Source: a virus
Reading direction: 5' to 3' (one strand)
DNA: 40,393 nt
Virus record (IMG/VR): IMGVR_UViG_3300027985_000851
Span: 1 to 40,393 of that record
Shown one piece after another: positions 6,740 through 14,857 of the stretch (position 1 is the first letter of the stretch; each line of letters begins with the position of its first letter). The position numbers were made by a program, and so were the translations under genes. The notes below the pieces were generated by a model. It saw only the letters and a program-made list of their open reading frames with translations. It had not been told where the DNA came from and searched no databases.

Positions 6740-8518
6740 CTAATTTATACAATTACTAATAACTTCTATTTTAGAATCAGGAATATTTGGTGCTAACTCA
6801 CGGTGGAACTTTGATTTGACCATAATTTTGTCAATGTGTTCCAGTTTTTCCTTGTCGTAGTCGGCTGGATTAAAAATATCGTGTAAATCAATTAATAGTT
6901 TTTTTGTTTTAACCTTACCGGCCAAGAAATTAGCCCTCCACTGAATTAGGATATTAAAATCATCTTCTGGATTAAACCAATAGTATGGGAAATATCTTAC
7001 TCCGTTAACAACGCAAGGCTTGATAGGATCGCAATAGACCGTGACGTCGTAACCTAACCTGGTCCATTCTTCGCTTAATTTAATTACGGCCGTTTCACTC
7101 CCGCCGATACCTTCCTTAAGACTGTTTCCATCCCACTGCATAAAATGTTTTGATCCAAATGAAGCGAAATAACAAATTTCTTTGTCTCCCCATTTTCTTG
7201 GAGGAGAAAATTTCTGTCTCAACTTGATAGCAAATGGTTGCTGTTGAATTTCCATTGGCAACCTGTCTATTAAAGGAACAATGCTATTCTCTTTTCCGAT
7301 TGAACTCAAATACTCACACAACTTGTCAACATTGTGACAGGCATTATCCATATCCATTAGATTGAGTAAATATTCATGGTTTTCTATGTTTTCTTCCGAA
7401 GGTTCAATAGAGACGAGCATCTTTGACGCCTCTACGGCTTTTGCTACGTTCTTTTCTACTTGAAATGCCCACTTAAGCATTAATTTTGCTGCTCTTATCT
7501 TAATTGGAGTTATAGCAACAACGCTACTGCCAACCCCTTTAATATCCATCCCCATCGCGATATCCATCCAGTGTTTACATTTATCATACTGTCCATTATT
7601 AATGTAATATTCAGCCAATATTAGTTTCGGCTCTACATTATGGGGAAATCTACCAATAGACATTATTAAGTGGTCTTCAACTTCATTTATCCTACCGAGT
7701 CTCATCAGTGCCTGAGCCATCTTATCATGGCAGGTTGCCATTTCTTCATCCCACCCAGATTTTTGTAGGTACTCTTCTCCCATTTTTAAAGACTCTTCCC
7801 AAAGTTTAGGTTCTGCAAGTTCTACATAAATTTTTATCAAATTAAGAAGCGTTCTCGGATCTGCCCCCTGTGGAGTCTCCCTCTCTTCTTTTAATTGCAT
7901 CTCCAGAAGCTCCTTGTTTCTACCCATTTTTTCACTATTCAAAAAATCATATTCTTGGTCTAGGTGTACCCACACAACATTCTGCTTTGGTGGCTCATAT
8001 CTGTACCTAACATATTTGGGAGTAGCTCCAATTGGGACAGGGGTTTCATGTAGTCTGTTTTTCCATATATGAGTATTTGGTTTTATAAGTCTCTCTCTTG
8101 GTTGTACCAAGTCAACAGAAATAACATTCTTAAAATTTGGTTCTCCCTTAAACTCACAAGCATACCAATAATCAAAGAAAACAACACCAACCCCGTCATT
8201 CTTCGCTTTCTGGGCTATTTTTCTTATTTCCTCTCCTCCGACTATCTCATCGTCGGAATCAGCCCAGAGTATAAAGTCATAATCTCCATGATTCGTGGCC
8301 TGTTGCCAATTGAAATTGCGCTGAGAACCAAAGTCTTTATCCCACTTTCTGAAAGAGTGGTAAAAACCTTCCTTTTTACACCACTTTTCTGTCTTAGTAT
8401 GATTACTACTAGAAGTAATAAACACGCCCTCTACAAACGGTTTTATTGAGTTGACGCATGACTTTAATTTATCTAATTCTTCGTCACCTTTAGTAATAAT
8501 ACAGAGAGCTATTTTCAT
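6740..8518 (-). CDS. Three-part protein: family 2 glycosyltransferase, TPR repeats, GT-B N-lobe
   Basis: This 592-residue protein has three parts. Residues 1 to about 200 are a family 2 glycosyltransferase (MKIALCIITKGDEELDKL; D-F-I-L-W-A-D-S-D-D-E with D-S-D-D as metal motif). About 210-410 is a helical repeat region resembling tetratricopeptide repeats (for example E-E-Y-L-Q-K-S-G-W-D-E-E). About 440-592 is the N-terminal lobe of a GT-B enzyme (E-G-I-G-G-S-E-T-A-V-I-K-L-S, V-E-I-S-N-C-I-N analogue at the end). It stops exactly at the usual interdomain linker. The ATG at 8518 overlaps the stop of a 44-residue gene. It probably anchors the surface-sugar cassette; acceptor unknown. Confidence 0.85.
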   Translation of the reverse strand: MKIALCIITKGDEELDKLKSCVNSIKPFVEGVFITSSSNHTKTEKWCKKEGFYHSFRKWDKDFGSQRNFNWQQATNHGDYDFILWADSDDEIVGGEEIRKIAQKAKNDGVGVVFFDYWYACEFKGEPNFKNVISVDLVQPRERLIKPNTHIWKNRLHETPVPIGATPKYVRYRYEPPKQNVVWVHLDQEYDFLNSEKMGRNKELLEMQLKEERETPQGADPRTLLNLIKIYVELAEPKLWEESLKMGEEYLQKSGWDEEMATCHDKMAQALMRLGRINEVEDHLIMSIGRFPHNVEPKLILAEYYINNGQYDKCKHWMDIAMGMDIKGVGSSVVAITPIKIRAAKLMLKWAFQVEKNVAKAVEASKMLVSIEPSEENIENHEYLLNLMDMDNACHNVDKLCEYLSSIGKENSIVPLIDRLPMEIQQQPFAIKLRQKFSPPRKWGDKEICYFASFGSKHFMQWDGNSLKEGIGGSETAVIKLSEEWTRLGYDVTVYCDPIKPCVVNGVRYFPYYWFNPEDDFNILIQWRANFLAGKVKTKKLLIDLHDIFNPADYDKEKLEHIDKIMVKSKFHRELAPNIPDSKIEVISNCIN

Positions 8519-8649
8519 ATTTCATAAGTAACAATATAACCGTCATTATCCCATTCAATATCTTTAATGTGTTTATTATAAAATCCTTTCCCGTTGAATA
8601 TCTTTTTTATCTCCAACAGTTGATTTTCTTTTGACATTTCAAATATCAT
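8515..8649 (-). CDS. Small protein (44 aa) at the head of the glycosyltransferase cassette
   Basis: This short frame starts MIFEMSKENQLLEIKK and ends DGYIVTYEI. It has an AAGG sequence about 5 bases before its ATG, and its TGA overlaps the ATG of the large glycosyltransferase. Overlap on the same strand, a ribosome-binding sequence and complete filling of an otherwise empty gap support a real gene. The sequence looks like one helix followed by a beta hairpin. It may act mainly as a translational coupler. Confidence 0.5.
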   Translation of the reverse strand: MIFEMSKENQLLEIKKIFNGKGFYNKHIKDIEWDNDGYIVTYEI

Positions 8650-8656
8650 TTTTACC

Positions 8657-9049
8657 TTATGTGTAGTTTGAGGCATTAAATGCTGGATAACGACTAATAA
8701 ATTTGTTTGTAAACTTCTTGTCTTGAAGTTTCAAATTTGGGAAAAATACTTTTATCATTTGATACAAACTCTGAGGGTACGCCACATGCTTCTTGAATCC
8801 TCCGCGAACACTTTCTCCAAGCGACCTTTCTATTGATCTTTCTAATCTCATGTTGTTTGTAAATTCCTTTGATTCTTCTTTGTACACCAAAGACCAATTA
8901 TTCACCAACTCATCTATCATAATCCAGAACTTTTCTGAGTTAACGTCTGCTGATGGCCTGCCAAGTTTTACGTATAATCTGACCAAATAGTCAGATAGAA
9001 CCCCCATGTATTTATTAAATTCCAATGACTCAAGATCTACTCCTATCAT
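8657..9049 (-). CDS. Hypothetical protein downstream of the capsid gene (130 aa)
   Basis: This mostly helical protein starts MIGVDLESLEFNKYMGVL and contains V-N-N-W-S-L-V-Y-K-E-E and L-Y-Q-M-I-K-V-F-F segments. It follows the capsid gene and its terminator, so it may be expressed at a lower level by readthrough. Position suggests a head-completion or capsid-associated role, but no motif supports a name. Its start lies inside a short stretch only 15 bases from the terminator's A/T tract, leaving little room for a separate promoter. Confidence 0.6.
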   Translation of the reverse strand: MIGVDLESLEFNKYMGVLSDYLVRLYVKLGRPSADVNSEKFWIMIDELVNNWSLVYKEESKEFTNNMRLERSIERSLGESVRGGFKKHVAYPQSLYQMIKVFFPNLKLQDKKFTNKFISRYPAFNASNYT

Positions 9050-9063
9050 TAAGCAATTGTATC

Positions 9064-9097
9064 ATAAAAAACCAAAATCCCCGCCTTTCGACGGGGA
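9064..9097 (-). terminator. Intrinsic terminator after the major capsid gene
   Basis: On the reverse strand a GC-rich hairpin (CCCCGTC, GAAA loop, GGCGGGG; bases 9096 to 9079) is followed by a T-rich run (ATTTTGGTTTTTTAT). The 7-bp stem with one G-U pair, GNRA-type loop and U-tract fit a textbook factor-independent terminator. It lies 24 bases past the capsid stop codon and before the next late gene, so it should reduce but not abolish downstream transcription. Confidence 0.85.
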
Positions 9098-9120
9098 CTA
9101 AGTAAACTTTCAAACTAAGT

Positions 9121-10044
9121 TTAGAGTTCGGTTGCGTAACCTGTGCGTTTAACGCTGGATCGCTGTTCGTAAGATACGACAGTGAATTCAGTTTCATACA
9201 CACCTCGGTCATACGAACCAGTGGAAGCTTTATCTTCCCACATTGGTTCACGACCAGTTAGGAACTGTTGTTTGTAGAGATCTTCGCGAAGAGCGTAGAC
9301 TGTCAAAGTACCGGCAGCCTTGCGGACATCTTTGTGAGGGATAACCATAACATCAGCGCCTAATTGAGATTGGTAAACCTGAACTTCGGTGGTGAGTTTC
9401 TTTTCAGAAGCATCAACATTGCGAGTAAGGTTAGTACCAAATCCGGCGATACGTCGTTTAATAACAGCAGGAACTAAAAGCAAGTCAGCAATATATTGAC
9501 TACCAACTGCATTCCAGGATTCTTGCATAATATCATTCAATTCAGTCTCAGTAAAAGAAGTACCAGAAGTTCTAGCGGTAACATTGGTTGAAATACAACC
9601 ATCAATACCAGCTAATACACGTCCAGTTCCAGAGATACCTGAAACCTTGGCACCATTAAGTGTCAAAAATTCCATTTTATTCTTAAGACGAATGATAGCT
9701 TGAGCTTTTTGGAAAGCCCAGGGATCTTGATTCATAGCAACTTTAGTGGCCATTTCTGTTTTTGAAACCTGAACAGGTTCAGTAACAATGGTCGTATAGT
9801 TGTTTGACCTTACGGGCATGTCAAGATCAGCAAAGGTGTAATCTCCACCTTCAGCAGTAGAAGTAACCGAAGTAGCACGAGCTGCGCTATAGGTTACCCA
9901 CTCAGAAAGAGGTTGAGTGGCAGCCTCGGCAACACCCAAATTTGTGGTCAAATAGTTGTCCACATTAGGTGATGCGTTTTTGAGAATAGACAAAAGCGAT
10001 TCACGCTTAGATCCATCCATGTTGGTGATAAGACCAATAGGCAT
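9121..10044 (-). CDS. Major capsid protein, HK97 fold, DUF5309/SU10-like
   Basis: The 307 residues show the pattern of the DUF5309 (SU10 major capsid) family: an N-arm, then R-S-N-N-Y-T-T-I-V-T-E-P-V-Q-V-S-K-T-E (about residues 76-95), an A-F-Q-K-A-Q-A-I-I-R-L-K-N-K-M-E-F spine helix, and L-N-G-A-K-V-S-G-I-S-G-T-G-R. The C-terminal part has V-M-V-I-P-H-K-D-V-R and Y-A-L-R-E-D-L-Y strands typical of the A-domain. Placement after a scaffold-like gene and before a strong terminator fits the most abundant virion protein. Its leader is A/T-rich (TAAAATTAAAAAACT) with no Shine-Dalgarno sequence, which is notable for a gene that must be highly expressed. Confidence 0.9.
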   Translation of the reverse strand: MPIGLITNMDGSKRESLLSILKNASPNVDNYLTTNLGVAEAATQPLSEWVTYSAARATSVTSTAEGGDYTFADLDMPVRSNNYTTIVTEPVQVSKTEMATKVAMNQDPWAFQKAQAIIRLKNKMEFLTLNGAKVSGISGTGRVLAGIDGCISTNVTARTSGTSFTETELNDIMQESWNAVGSQYIADLLLVPAVIKRRIAGFGTNLTRNVDASEKKLTTEVQVYQSQLGADVMVIPHKDVRKAAGTLTVYALREDLYKQQFLTGREPMWEDKASTGSYDRGVYETEFTVVSYEQRSSVKRTGYATEL

Positions 10045-10063
10045 AGTTTTTTAATTTTAAATT

Positions 10064-10873
10064 TTAATGATCACGCATTAATTCAGTCAGAGCATCGAGA
10101 CCTGCTTGTTTAGGTCTTTGTATCTCTCTCATGAGTTGCTCTCTGCGTGTGGCAGCAACTTGTCCAGTTCTACTTGGTTCTTGCACTTCTTGTTTAACTC
10201 TCTCATTCTCGGCCTGTTGCTGTTCAGCAGCAGTCTGCAATGATTGATTCTTTTGTCGATATTGAGAAACTACTTTTTCGGTTGTACCAAAAAAATCTTC
10301 CGTACCGACATTAACAAGGTTCCAAAGCATTTCTTTACTTACTTGATCGTAAAGTTCAGGGACGAACTTGTCGGAATAAGGATCTACCTCGGGGAAAGAA
10401 GAGTGAACTCTCTTTTTCTCGTTAGTAGTTTCGTACTCCTCAACTCTTCTTAGGGCTTCTTCCGCTTGTTGTTGAGCCTTTAGGGCTTTTTCTTCAGCTT
10501 CTTTAGCCTTGAGTTGAGATTTTGTAAGACCGCTTTTTAAACGTGCCTCGTCTATGTAACCATTTTCATCCACCAATTCATCGTCTTCCTCTGCAACGGA
10601 AGTTGGCTGAGGTTGATCTTGAACTTTAGGAGTAGATGGTCCTCTTAGGCGTTCCAAGGCAGACAGTTTAGGCTCTTGTGGTTGGGCTACTTTTTCAAGT
10701 ATCTCCAACTTTTTAGCCAACTCTCTATTTGTCTCTTTGAGCTTCTCGAACTGTTCTTTGGTTCTATCTGAAGCTTCATCGGGTAGAGAATCTTCACTTT
10801 CCGGTTTGTTTTCGCTGGGCATTGGCTGGGTAGTTTCCTCTACCGGTAATTGCCCGTTTTCGTTATCTGGCAT
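10064..10873 (-). CDS. Capsid scaffolding protein
   Basis: The 269-residue acidic and Gln/Glu/Lys-rich protein begins MPDNENGQLPVEETTQ. It has a coiled coil at about 38-65 (E-Q-F-E-K-L-K-E-T-N-R-E-L) and a longer one at about 115-150 (Q-L-K-A-K-E-A-E-E-K-A). A globular middle contains S-S-F-P-E-V-D-P-Y-S-D-K-F, and the tail is basic and helical. This composition and the position directly upstream of the capsid gene are the hallmarks of phage scaffolds, which nucleate the procapsid and leave before packaging. No protease motif is seen. Confidence 0.82.
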   Translation of the reverse strand: MPDNENGQLPVEETTQPMPSENKPESEDSLPDEASDRTKEQFEKLKETNRELAKKLEILEKVAQPQEPKLSALERLRGPSTPKVQDQPQPTSVAEEDDELVDENGYIDEARLKSGLTKSQLKAKEAEEKALKAQQQAEEALRRVEEYETTNEKKRVHSSFPEVDPYSDKFVPELYDQVSKEMLWNLVNVGTEDFFGTTEKVVSQYRQKNQSLQTAAEQQQAENERVKQEVQEPSRTGQVAATRREQLMREIQRPKQAGLDALTELMRDH

Positions 10874-10956
10874 AACTATTCTGCACTGAATACTAACTGC
10901 TCAACTTTATAGAGGGAGCATCACTCTTGTGCTTATCTATAGGTTACGCAAATAAT

Positions 10957-11157
10957 TTATCGGTTGTCAAAAGCCTCTATCAACAAATCTATTCTTGGAC
11001 CAAAATAACCCTTGCCACATTCACATCTAATCTCGTTAGAGCTAATTCTCTTAAACTTGCACTTATGATCTGATGGTTTTATCTCAACCAAATATTTTTC
11101 TCCGTCAAAAGCACTATCTGGCAACGGATCAAGCGGGCTACCATCACTTTTTGGCAT
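10957..11157 (-). CDS. Small putative zinc-binding protein (66 aa)
   Basis: The ATG at 11157 is chosen over upstream in-frame starts because it is preceded by GGAGG at ideal spacing. The sequence starts MPKSDGSPLDPLPDS and contains H-K-C-K-F-K-R then R-C-E-C-G-K-G-Y-F-G-P, a possible metal site of one His and three Cys. The last residues form a short helix. It overlaps the preceding frame by 14 bases. It lies between portal and scaffold, where small head-assembly factors are common. Function unknown. Confidence 0.6.
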   Translation of the reverse strand: MPKSDGSPLDPLPDSAFDGEKYLVEIKPSDHKCKFKRISSNEIRCECGKGYFGPRIDLLIEAFDNR

Positions 11158-11497
11158 ACGATTCACCCTCCATTGAATAATCAGATTCTCCCAAAGCCTT
11201 TTCTCTTTCAATGGCTATAGTTATGTCTAAAATATTTTTCTCTATTTGCTCTACGGATAGAAGATCTATCATCTCCTGACTTATTTGGGCAGAAGCAAAA
11301 GCTATATTATATTTGCGGTTGAAGTCCCGGTTGGATTTGCATTCCCTCGGATCCAGCCATTTGTTGTGGAGCTTGTCCTGTAGGTATGGCAGGAGCACCT
11401 GTTGGCACTCCGGCATTTGGGCTATTAATAACAGGGCCCTGTTGAAGGCCAAGTTGTTGTTGAGCGCCTGTATCGTCGAAGAATTTTTGAGCGTCAT
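11144..11497 (-). CDS. Putative 117-aa protein overlapping the end of the portal gene
   Basis: This frame starts inside the 3' end of the portal gene in a different reading frame (about 190 shared bases) and extends past the portal stop. The unshared part (I-S-Q-E-M-I-D-L-L-S-V-E-Q-I-E-K-N-I-L-D-I) looks like a genuine amphipathic helix protein. The shared part (A-L-L-L-I-A-Q-M-P-E-C-Q-Q-V-L-L) is also well behaved. An AGGA sequence lies about six bases before the ATG at 11497. The portal's C-terminus in the other frame is low-complexity Gln/Pro/Gly, as expected if a second frame constrains it. A shorter version starting near the portal stop is the alternative. Confidence 0.5.
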   Translation of the reverse strand: MTLKNSSTIQALNNNLAFNRALLLIAQMPECQQVLLPYLQDKLHNKWLDPRECKSNRDFNRKYNIAFASAQISQEMIDLLSVEQIEKNILDITIAIEREKALGESDYSMEGESYAKK

Positions 11498-13286
11498 TTG
11501 ATCCTATATCCTCTAAGTAATCAATTAATAAATCCTTAAAATTAATTTTAACACCATTCTGTTGGAGCAATGTCTGGACCTGACTGTTAAGAATCAATTC
11601 TAAAGCTTTCTGCTTCGAAGCAAGTTGCTGTTCTCCAGAACCTAATGCCATAGACTCAGTGTCTGGAATATAGTCAAAGTACCCATCCAGATCCTCTGGG
11701 ACGACAGACAATTCCGCACTGTCATTAAGAGGTGAAACCCTAAGTTTACTCTCGTATCCATCATTATCCTTAACGGCGTACTTCGGTACCTTACCAGATT
11801 CAAATAGTTGATCTAAATCTTGCTGAGAAATATTACCATCAGTGTTGCTAATTATTCCAGCAATCTCAGCCATAGCCTCATCTGGGACTTCCATCTCGTC
11901 CAGACCTGCTCTCTTGAAATAATCAAATTGCTGCTTGCCAACAATTCTGAGAATAAATTTGTCCTTATCTTTATCAGAAAGTAAAAATTGCTTATTGTTA
12001 GAAAGCCACATACTCATCATGTCGGACAAGGCCTCTCCCAAATCAACCTGATTCTTTTGATCTCTAACTTGCTGTTGTCTTGCAGTATTCTTTACTTCAG
12101 TGGCAGTCTTTTGTCCTCCAAGTGGATCAATATTAGAAACACCCTGTGAAACCTCACCCATTGCCTGATTGAATGCAGACACTAATGCTGGGTAAGTGGT
12201 TTGGAAATATTGGATGGCCGACCTTGATGGTTCGACATTCTGGACTGCGTTTGGATTGTCCATTATCCACTTTGCCCTAGGAGCATAAACAATCGTCTCC
12301 ATTCTTGCCTGACCAGAGAGCACCTTAACTGGTGGATTAATATCCACACTCATAGCATCAAGGTATCCACACAGAGTTGCCTGAATTGCTCTCCATAATG
12401 GCAATACTGGTTCTACTTCACTTTCACCAATAGGATCGTCCTGTAGTGGGTAATATCTGAGTTGAACAATAGGAATTTTTCCGTGATTATATGGATTTTT
12501 AATGTCTCTCAATAAAAGATTCTGCTGAGGGGCAAATGTAATCCATCTATCGGATCGGTACTCGGTTACTATCTCAACCAATGGAAAAACATCGTCTTGG
12601 TGGTATTGAGTTCCGAGGATGGTCTTCATTCTTGATTCATAGTTAGTATCCGGCAGAGTCCCTCCAGCGTTCGCCGCCATTCTTAATTCTTCAATATTTT
12701 TATACTTCTCATAACCATATGCTTCATTTTGCTTAATTAGTTCATCAACAGTAATAAAGTCTGATATCTGAAACCACTGGGCGTCTTTTATTCCTCTTGA
12801 ATTAGGATCTATTCCACAATTTCTTATGTCTTTGGGTAAAAATTCGTTTCCGTCGAAAACAACACGGCCCTTGTTGTCTTTTATTGTTTTCCAACAAACT
12901 AAAGCAAAAGAAGAGCCAAAAAGTCTAGTATTTTCGTCCATTTCTGACCATTTTTGGATCATAGAACCTTCGTGACCTGCGGTATCCCACTGATAGTCGA
13001 GAATTGCGTTATTAATCTTTGCCTTAAGCATGTCTCCGCCCTCTCTCGGGACCAACCTGCCTCTTAATTTATTGTTCATTAACCTAGCATTCTTCTCAAT
13101 AATGACCGTTCTTATCCTTGGATCGTGTACTCTTGAAATATAAGGCCAATCTTTAGGTAGTTTACCCCAATACGCGTCAATAATTGCATTCCAACCGTTT
13201 TTACGGTTCATTCTTTGGTCTCTGTCTTCTGTCCAATGAGCATAATGGCTCATTACTTCTTGAAGAGTGTTGTCATTCTTTGTCAT
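11307..13286 (-). CDS. Portal protein
   Basis: The 659-residue protein lies between the terminase and scaffold genes, the classic place for the portal, and its size suits the larger podoviral portals. Visible features include W-N-A-I-I-D-A-Y-W, the central I-G-E-S-E-V-E-P-V-L-P-L-W-R-A-I-Q segment typical of the stem/clip region of P22-type portals, and T-A-T-E-V-K-N-T-A-R-Q-Q-Q in the following helix. The C-terminus (about 590-659) is low-complexity Gln/Gly/Pro. It forms the dodecameric ring at one capsid vertex through which DNA passes. The start overlaps the upstream zinc-finger gene by 14 bases. Confidence 0.88.
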   Translation of the reverse strand: MTKNDNTLQEVMSHYAHWTEDRDQRMNRKNGWNAIIDAYWGKLPKDWPYISRVHDPRIRTVIIEKNARLMNNKLRGRLVPREGGDMLKAKINNAILDYQWDTAGHEGSMIQKWSEMDENTRLFGSSFALVCWKTIKDNKGRVVFDGNEFLPKDIRNCGIDPNSRGIKDAQWFQISDFITVDELIKQNEAYGYEKYKNIEELRMAANAGGTLPDTNYESRMKTILGTQYHQDDVFPLVEIVTEYRSDRWITFAPQQNLLLRDIKNPYNHGKIPIVQLRYYPLQDDPIGESEVEPVLPLWRAIQATLCGYLDAMSVDINPPVKVLSGQARMETIVYAPRAKWIMDNPNAVQNVEPSRSAIQYFQTTYPALVSAFNQAMGEVSQGVSNIDPLGGQKTATEVKNTARQQQVRDQKNQVDLGEALSDMMSMWLSNNKQFLLSDKDKDKFILRIVGKQQFDYFKRAGLDEMEVPDEAMAEIAGIISNTDGNISQQDLDQLFESGKVPKYAVKDNDGYESKLRVSPLNDSAELSVVPEDLDGYFDYIPDTESMALGSGEQQLASKQKALELILNSQVQTLLQQNGVKINFKDLLIDYLEDIGSNDAQKFFDDTGAQQQLGLQQGPVINSPNAGVPTGAPAIPTGQAPQQMAGSEGMQIQPGLQPQI

Positions 13287-13590
13287 AAAATGAGTCTACC
13301 CACATTTTAGGACGGTTTGCCAATTCTTTTAGAATTAAAAAATCTACAACTTGGTTCGCTTTGGCTAGCCAAAGGCATTTACTACATATTCTTACAAATT
13401 CTCCAGGAAATAATTCAAACATATAAGGAGAATCTTCATTAGAATGTGTTAGTCCACATGATTGACAAGTCCAATCCCTGCCATTCGATTTAATCAGTCC
13501 TCTTCTTCCTCCACCCCAACGAGACCATCCACCGGTTACCTTCTTTATTGTAATTTCATCAACTATCTTTACGCCTTTCTGATTAGCCAT
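13273..13590 (-). CDS. Zinc-ribbon-like protein between terminase and portal (105 aa)
   Basis: The sequence contains W-T-C-Q-S-C-G-L-T-H (a C-x2-C pair about residues 42-45) and R-I-C-S-K-C-L-W-L (a second C-x2-C pair about 68-71), consistent with a zinc ribbon. The basic N-terminal segment has W-S-R-W-G-G-G-R-R-G. It overlaps the terminase stop by eight bases and the portal start by 14, so it is part of the packaging unit. A role in packaging, such as DNA or terminase contact, is a guess from position. HNH nucleases often sit here but no His-Asn-His signature is present. Confidence 0.65.
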   Translation of the reverse strand: MANQKGVKIVDEITIKKVTGGWSRWGGGRRGLIKSNGRDWTCQSCGLTHSNEDSPYMFELFPGEFVRICSKCLWLAKANQVVDFLILKELANRPKMWVDSFYDKE

Positions 13591-14857
13591 CTAACTTGTA
13601 AGGATTTAAATCTGTAATTTCATAATTATCCTCTCTTGTTGATATATTTTCAAAACCATACCTAATTGCATCCATCGGATTTGACCACTCATGTATTTTA
13701 TCATCTGGGACACCTACCCCATTACCGTCCTTGTCTAACTTCCATGCGTAGTTCTCGTAGGCCTTGATAGTCTTCACGCTCCTCTTGGTTATGCTGATTT
13801 TCTGGTCTTGAACAAACTGAATGCCTTGATTGACACTGCCCTGACCCTTGTGGGATCCGAGTATATTCACTCCGTAACTTTGTTCTTCTTCGATTGACTT
13901 AGGTTCCGCTCCGTCGGCGATGGTTAGAGTGCTTGGCTCATCAAGAGATAATTTGAACTCTGCCAAGGCCCTGTTGGACATGCCCTTCTGGTAGAGTCTC
14001 TCATCAACGATATAGCCTCCGTTGTAGTAGTAAATATCAACTATAACAGCAGGATCAACAGAAAATCCATAATCTTGGCCTCTCCTAATTAGTCTTGCTT
14101 CGTGGGGTATCTCGTCTATTATCTTCCAATTGTTGTAAATCTTTCCTTTGACTGTCTCTGGTACTAATCCTCTAATCATGTTCCAGTAATGACTTGGTTT
14201 AGAGTCTTTGTATGCTTCGTATTGAGCAATAGACGCCGGTGCAATGTTCTTTTCGTTGTCGTGGTAGTCGGAGATGATGGCGATGGTATCAGAGAGGCCT
14301 TCTTTGAGCTTGGGGATGTAGAAGTCTTTTTGCTCTGAAGGGAAGAGGTCAAACCATCTTTGGATTATCCAGTGGTTTTTTGCTGGTGGGTTGAGGAGGA
14401 GTATGACTTTAATATCGCCTTTGATGGTCCTTAGAGAGTCTGTGAGCTGCATAAAGTCCTCTTCGGGTACTTCATCTGCTTCTTCAATGATAATGCAGTT
14501 GTAGGACGCTAGGGACTTTAATTTTGACTTCTGATCTCCTGACGATTTGTGAAAGCCAACGGCGTTGATTGAGTTCTTGCCGTAGCCAATGGTCATGGTG
14601 GTTTGGTTTATGTCTAGTTTGTCTAGTATTCCATTCTCTTCCGCTCGGTCTGTTATTTCTTTATAGATTGAGTTACGAATATCGCCTAAGATTAGACGCA
14701 TTATGGCGCAACGAAAATACTCAGGCGCGATAAGTTTGGCATTGGCATACTGCGAAGCTACTGTGGAGCGTCCAGCACCACGTCCACCCATGATTATCAC
14801 GAAGCGAGCATCGGTGGTGAATAAGGGCTGGTAGATTTGGTTTACTTGTTGTCTCAC
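13583..14857 (-). CDS. terL: Terminase large subunit (PBSX/Terminase_3-like)
   Basis: The 424-residue protein has a Walker A-like motif M-G-G-R-G-A-G-R-S-T (about 23-32), Walker B C-I-I-I-E-E-A-D (121-128), and a coupling L-L-L-N-P-P motif. The RNase H-like nuclease domain starts at G-Q-D-Y-G-F-S-V-D-P, with later acidic residues in I-A-D-G-A-E-P-K-S and N-P-M-D-A-I-R-Y. This is the complete ATPase-plus-nuclease order of a PBSX-type large terminase that cuts and pumps DNA into proheads. Enzymes of this group commonly package by headful, which would give circularly permuted genomes and agrees with the circular assembly. It overlaps a small membrane-protein gene by four bases. Confidence 0.95.
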   Translation of the reverse strand: MRQQVNQIYQPLFTTDARFVIIMGGRGAGRSTVASQYANAKLIAPEYFRCAIMRLILGDIRNSIYKEITDRAEENGILDKLDINQTTMTIGYGKNSINAVGFHKSSGDQKSKLKSLASYNCIIIEEADEVPEEDFMQLTDSLRTIKGDIKVILLLNPPAKNHWIIQRWFDLFPSEQKDFYIPKLKEGLSDTIAIISDYHDNEKNIAPASIAQYEAYKDSKPSHYWNMIRGLVPETVKGKIYNNWKIIDEIPHEARLIRRGQDYGFSVDPAVIVDIYYYNGGYIVDERLYQKGMSNRALAEFKLSLDEPSTLTIADGAEPKSIEEEQSYGVNILGSHKGQGSVNQGIQFVQDQKISITKRSVKTIKAYENYAWKLDKDGNGVGVPDDKIHEWSNPMDAIRYGFENISTREDNYEITDLNPYKLDG

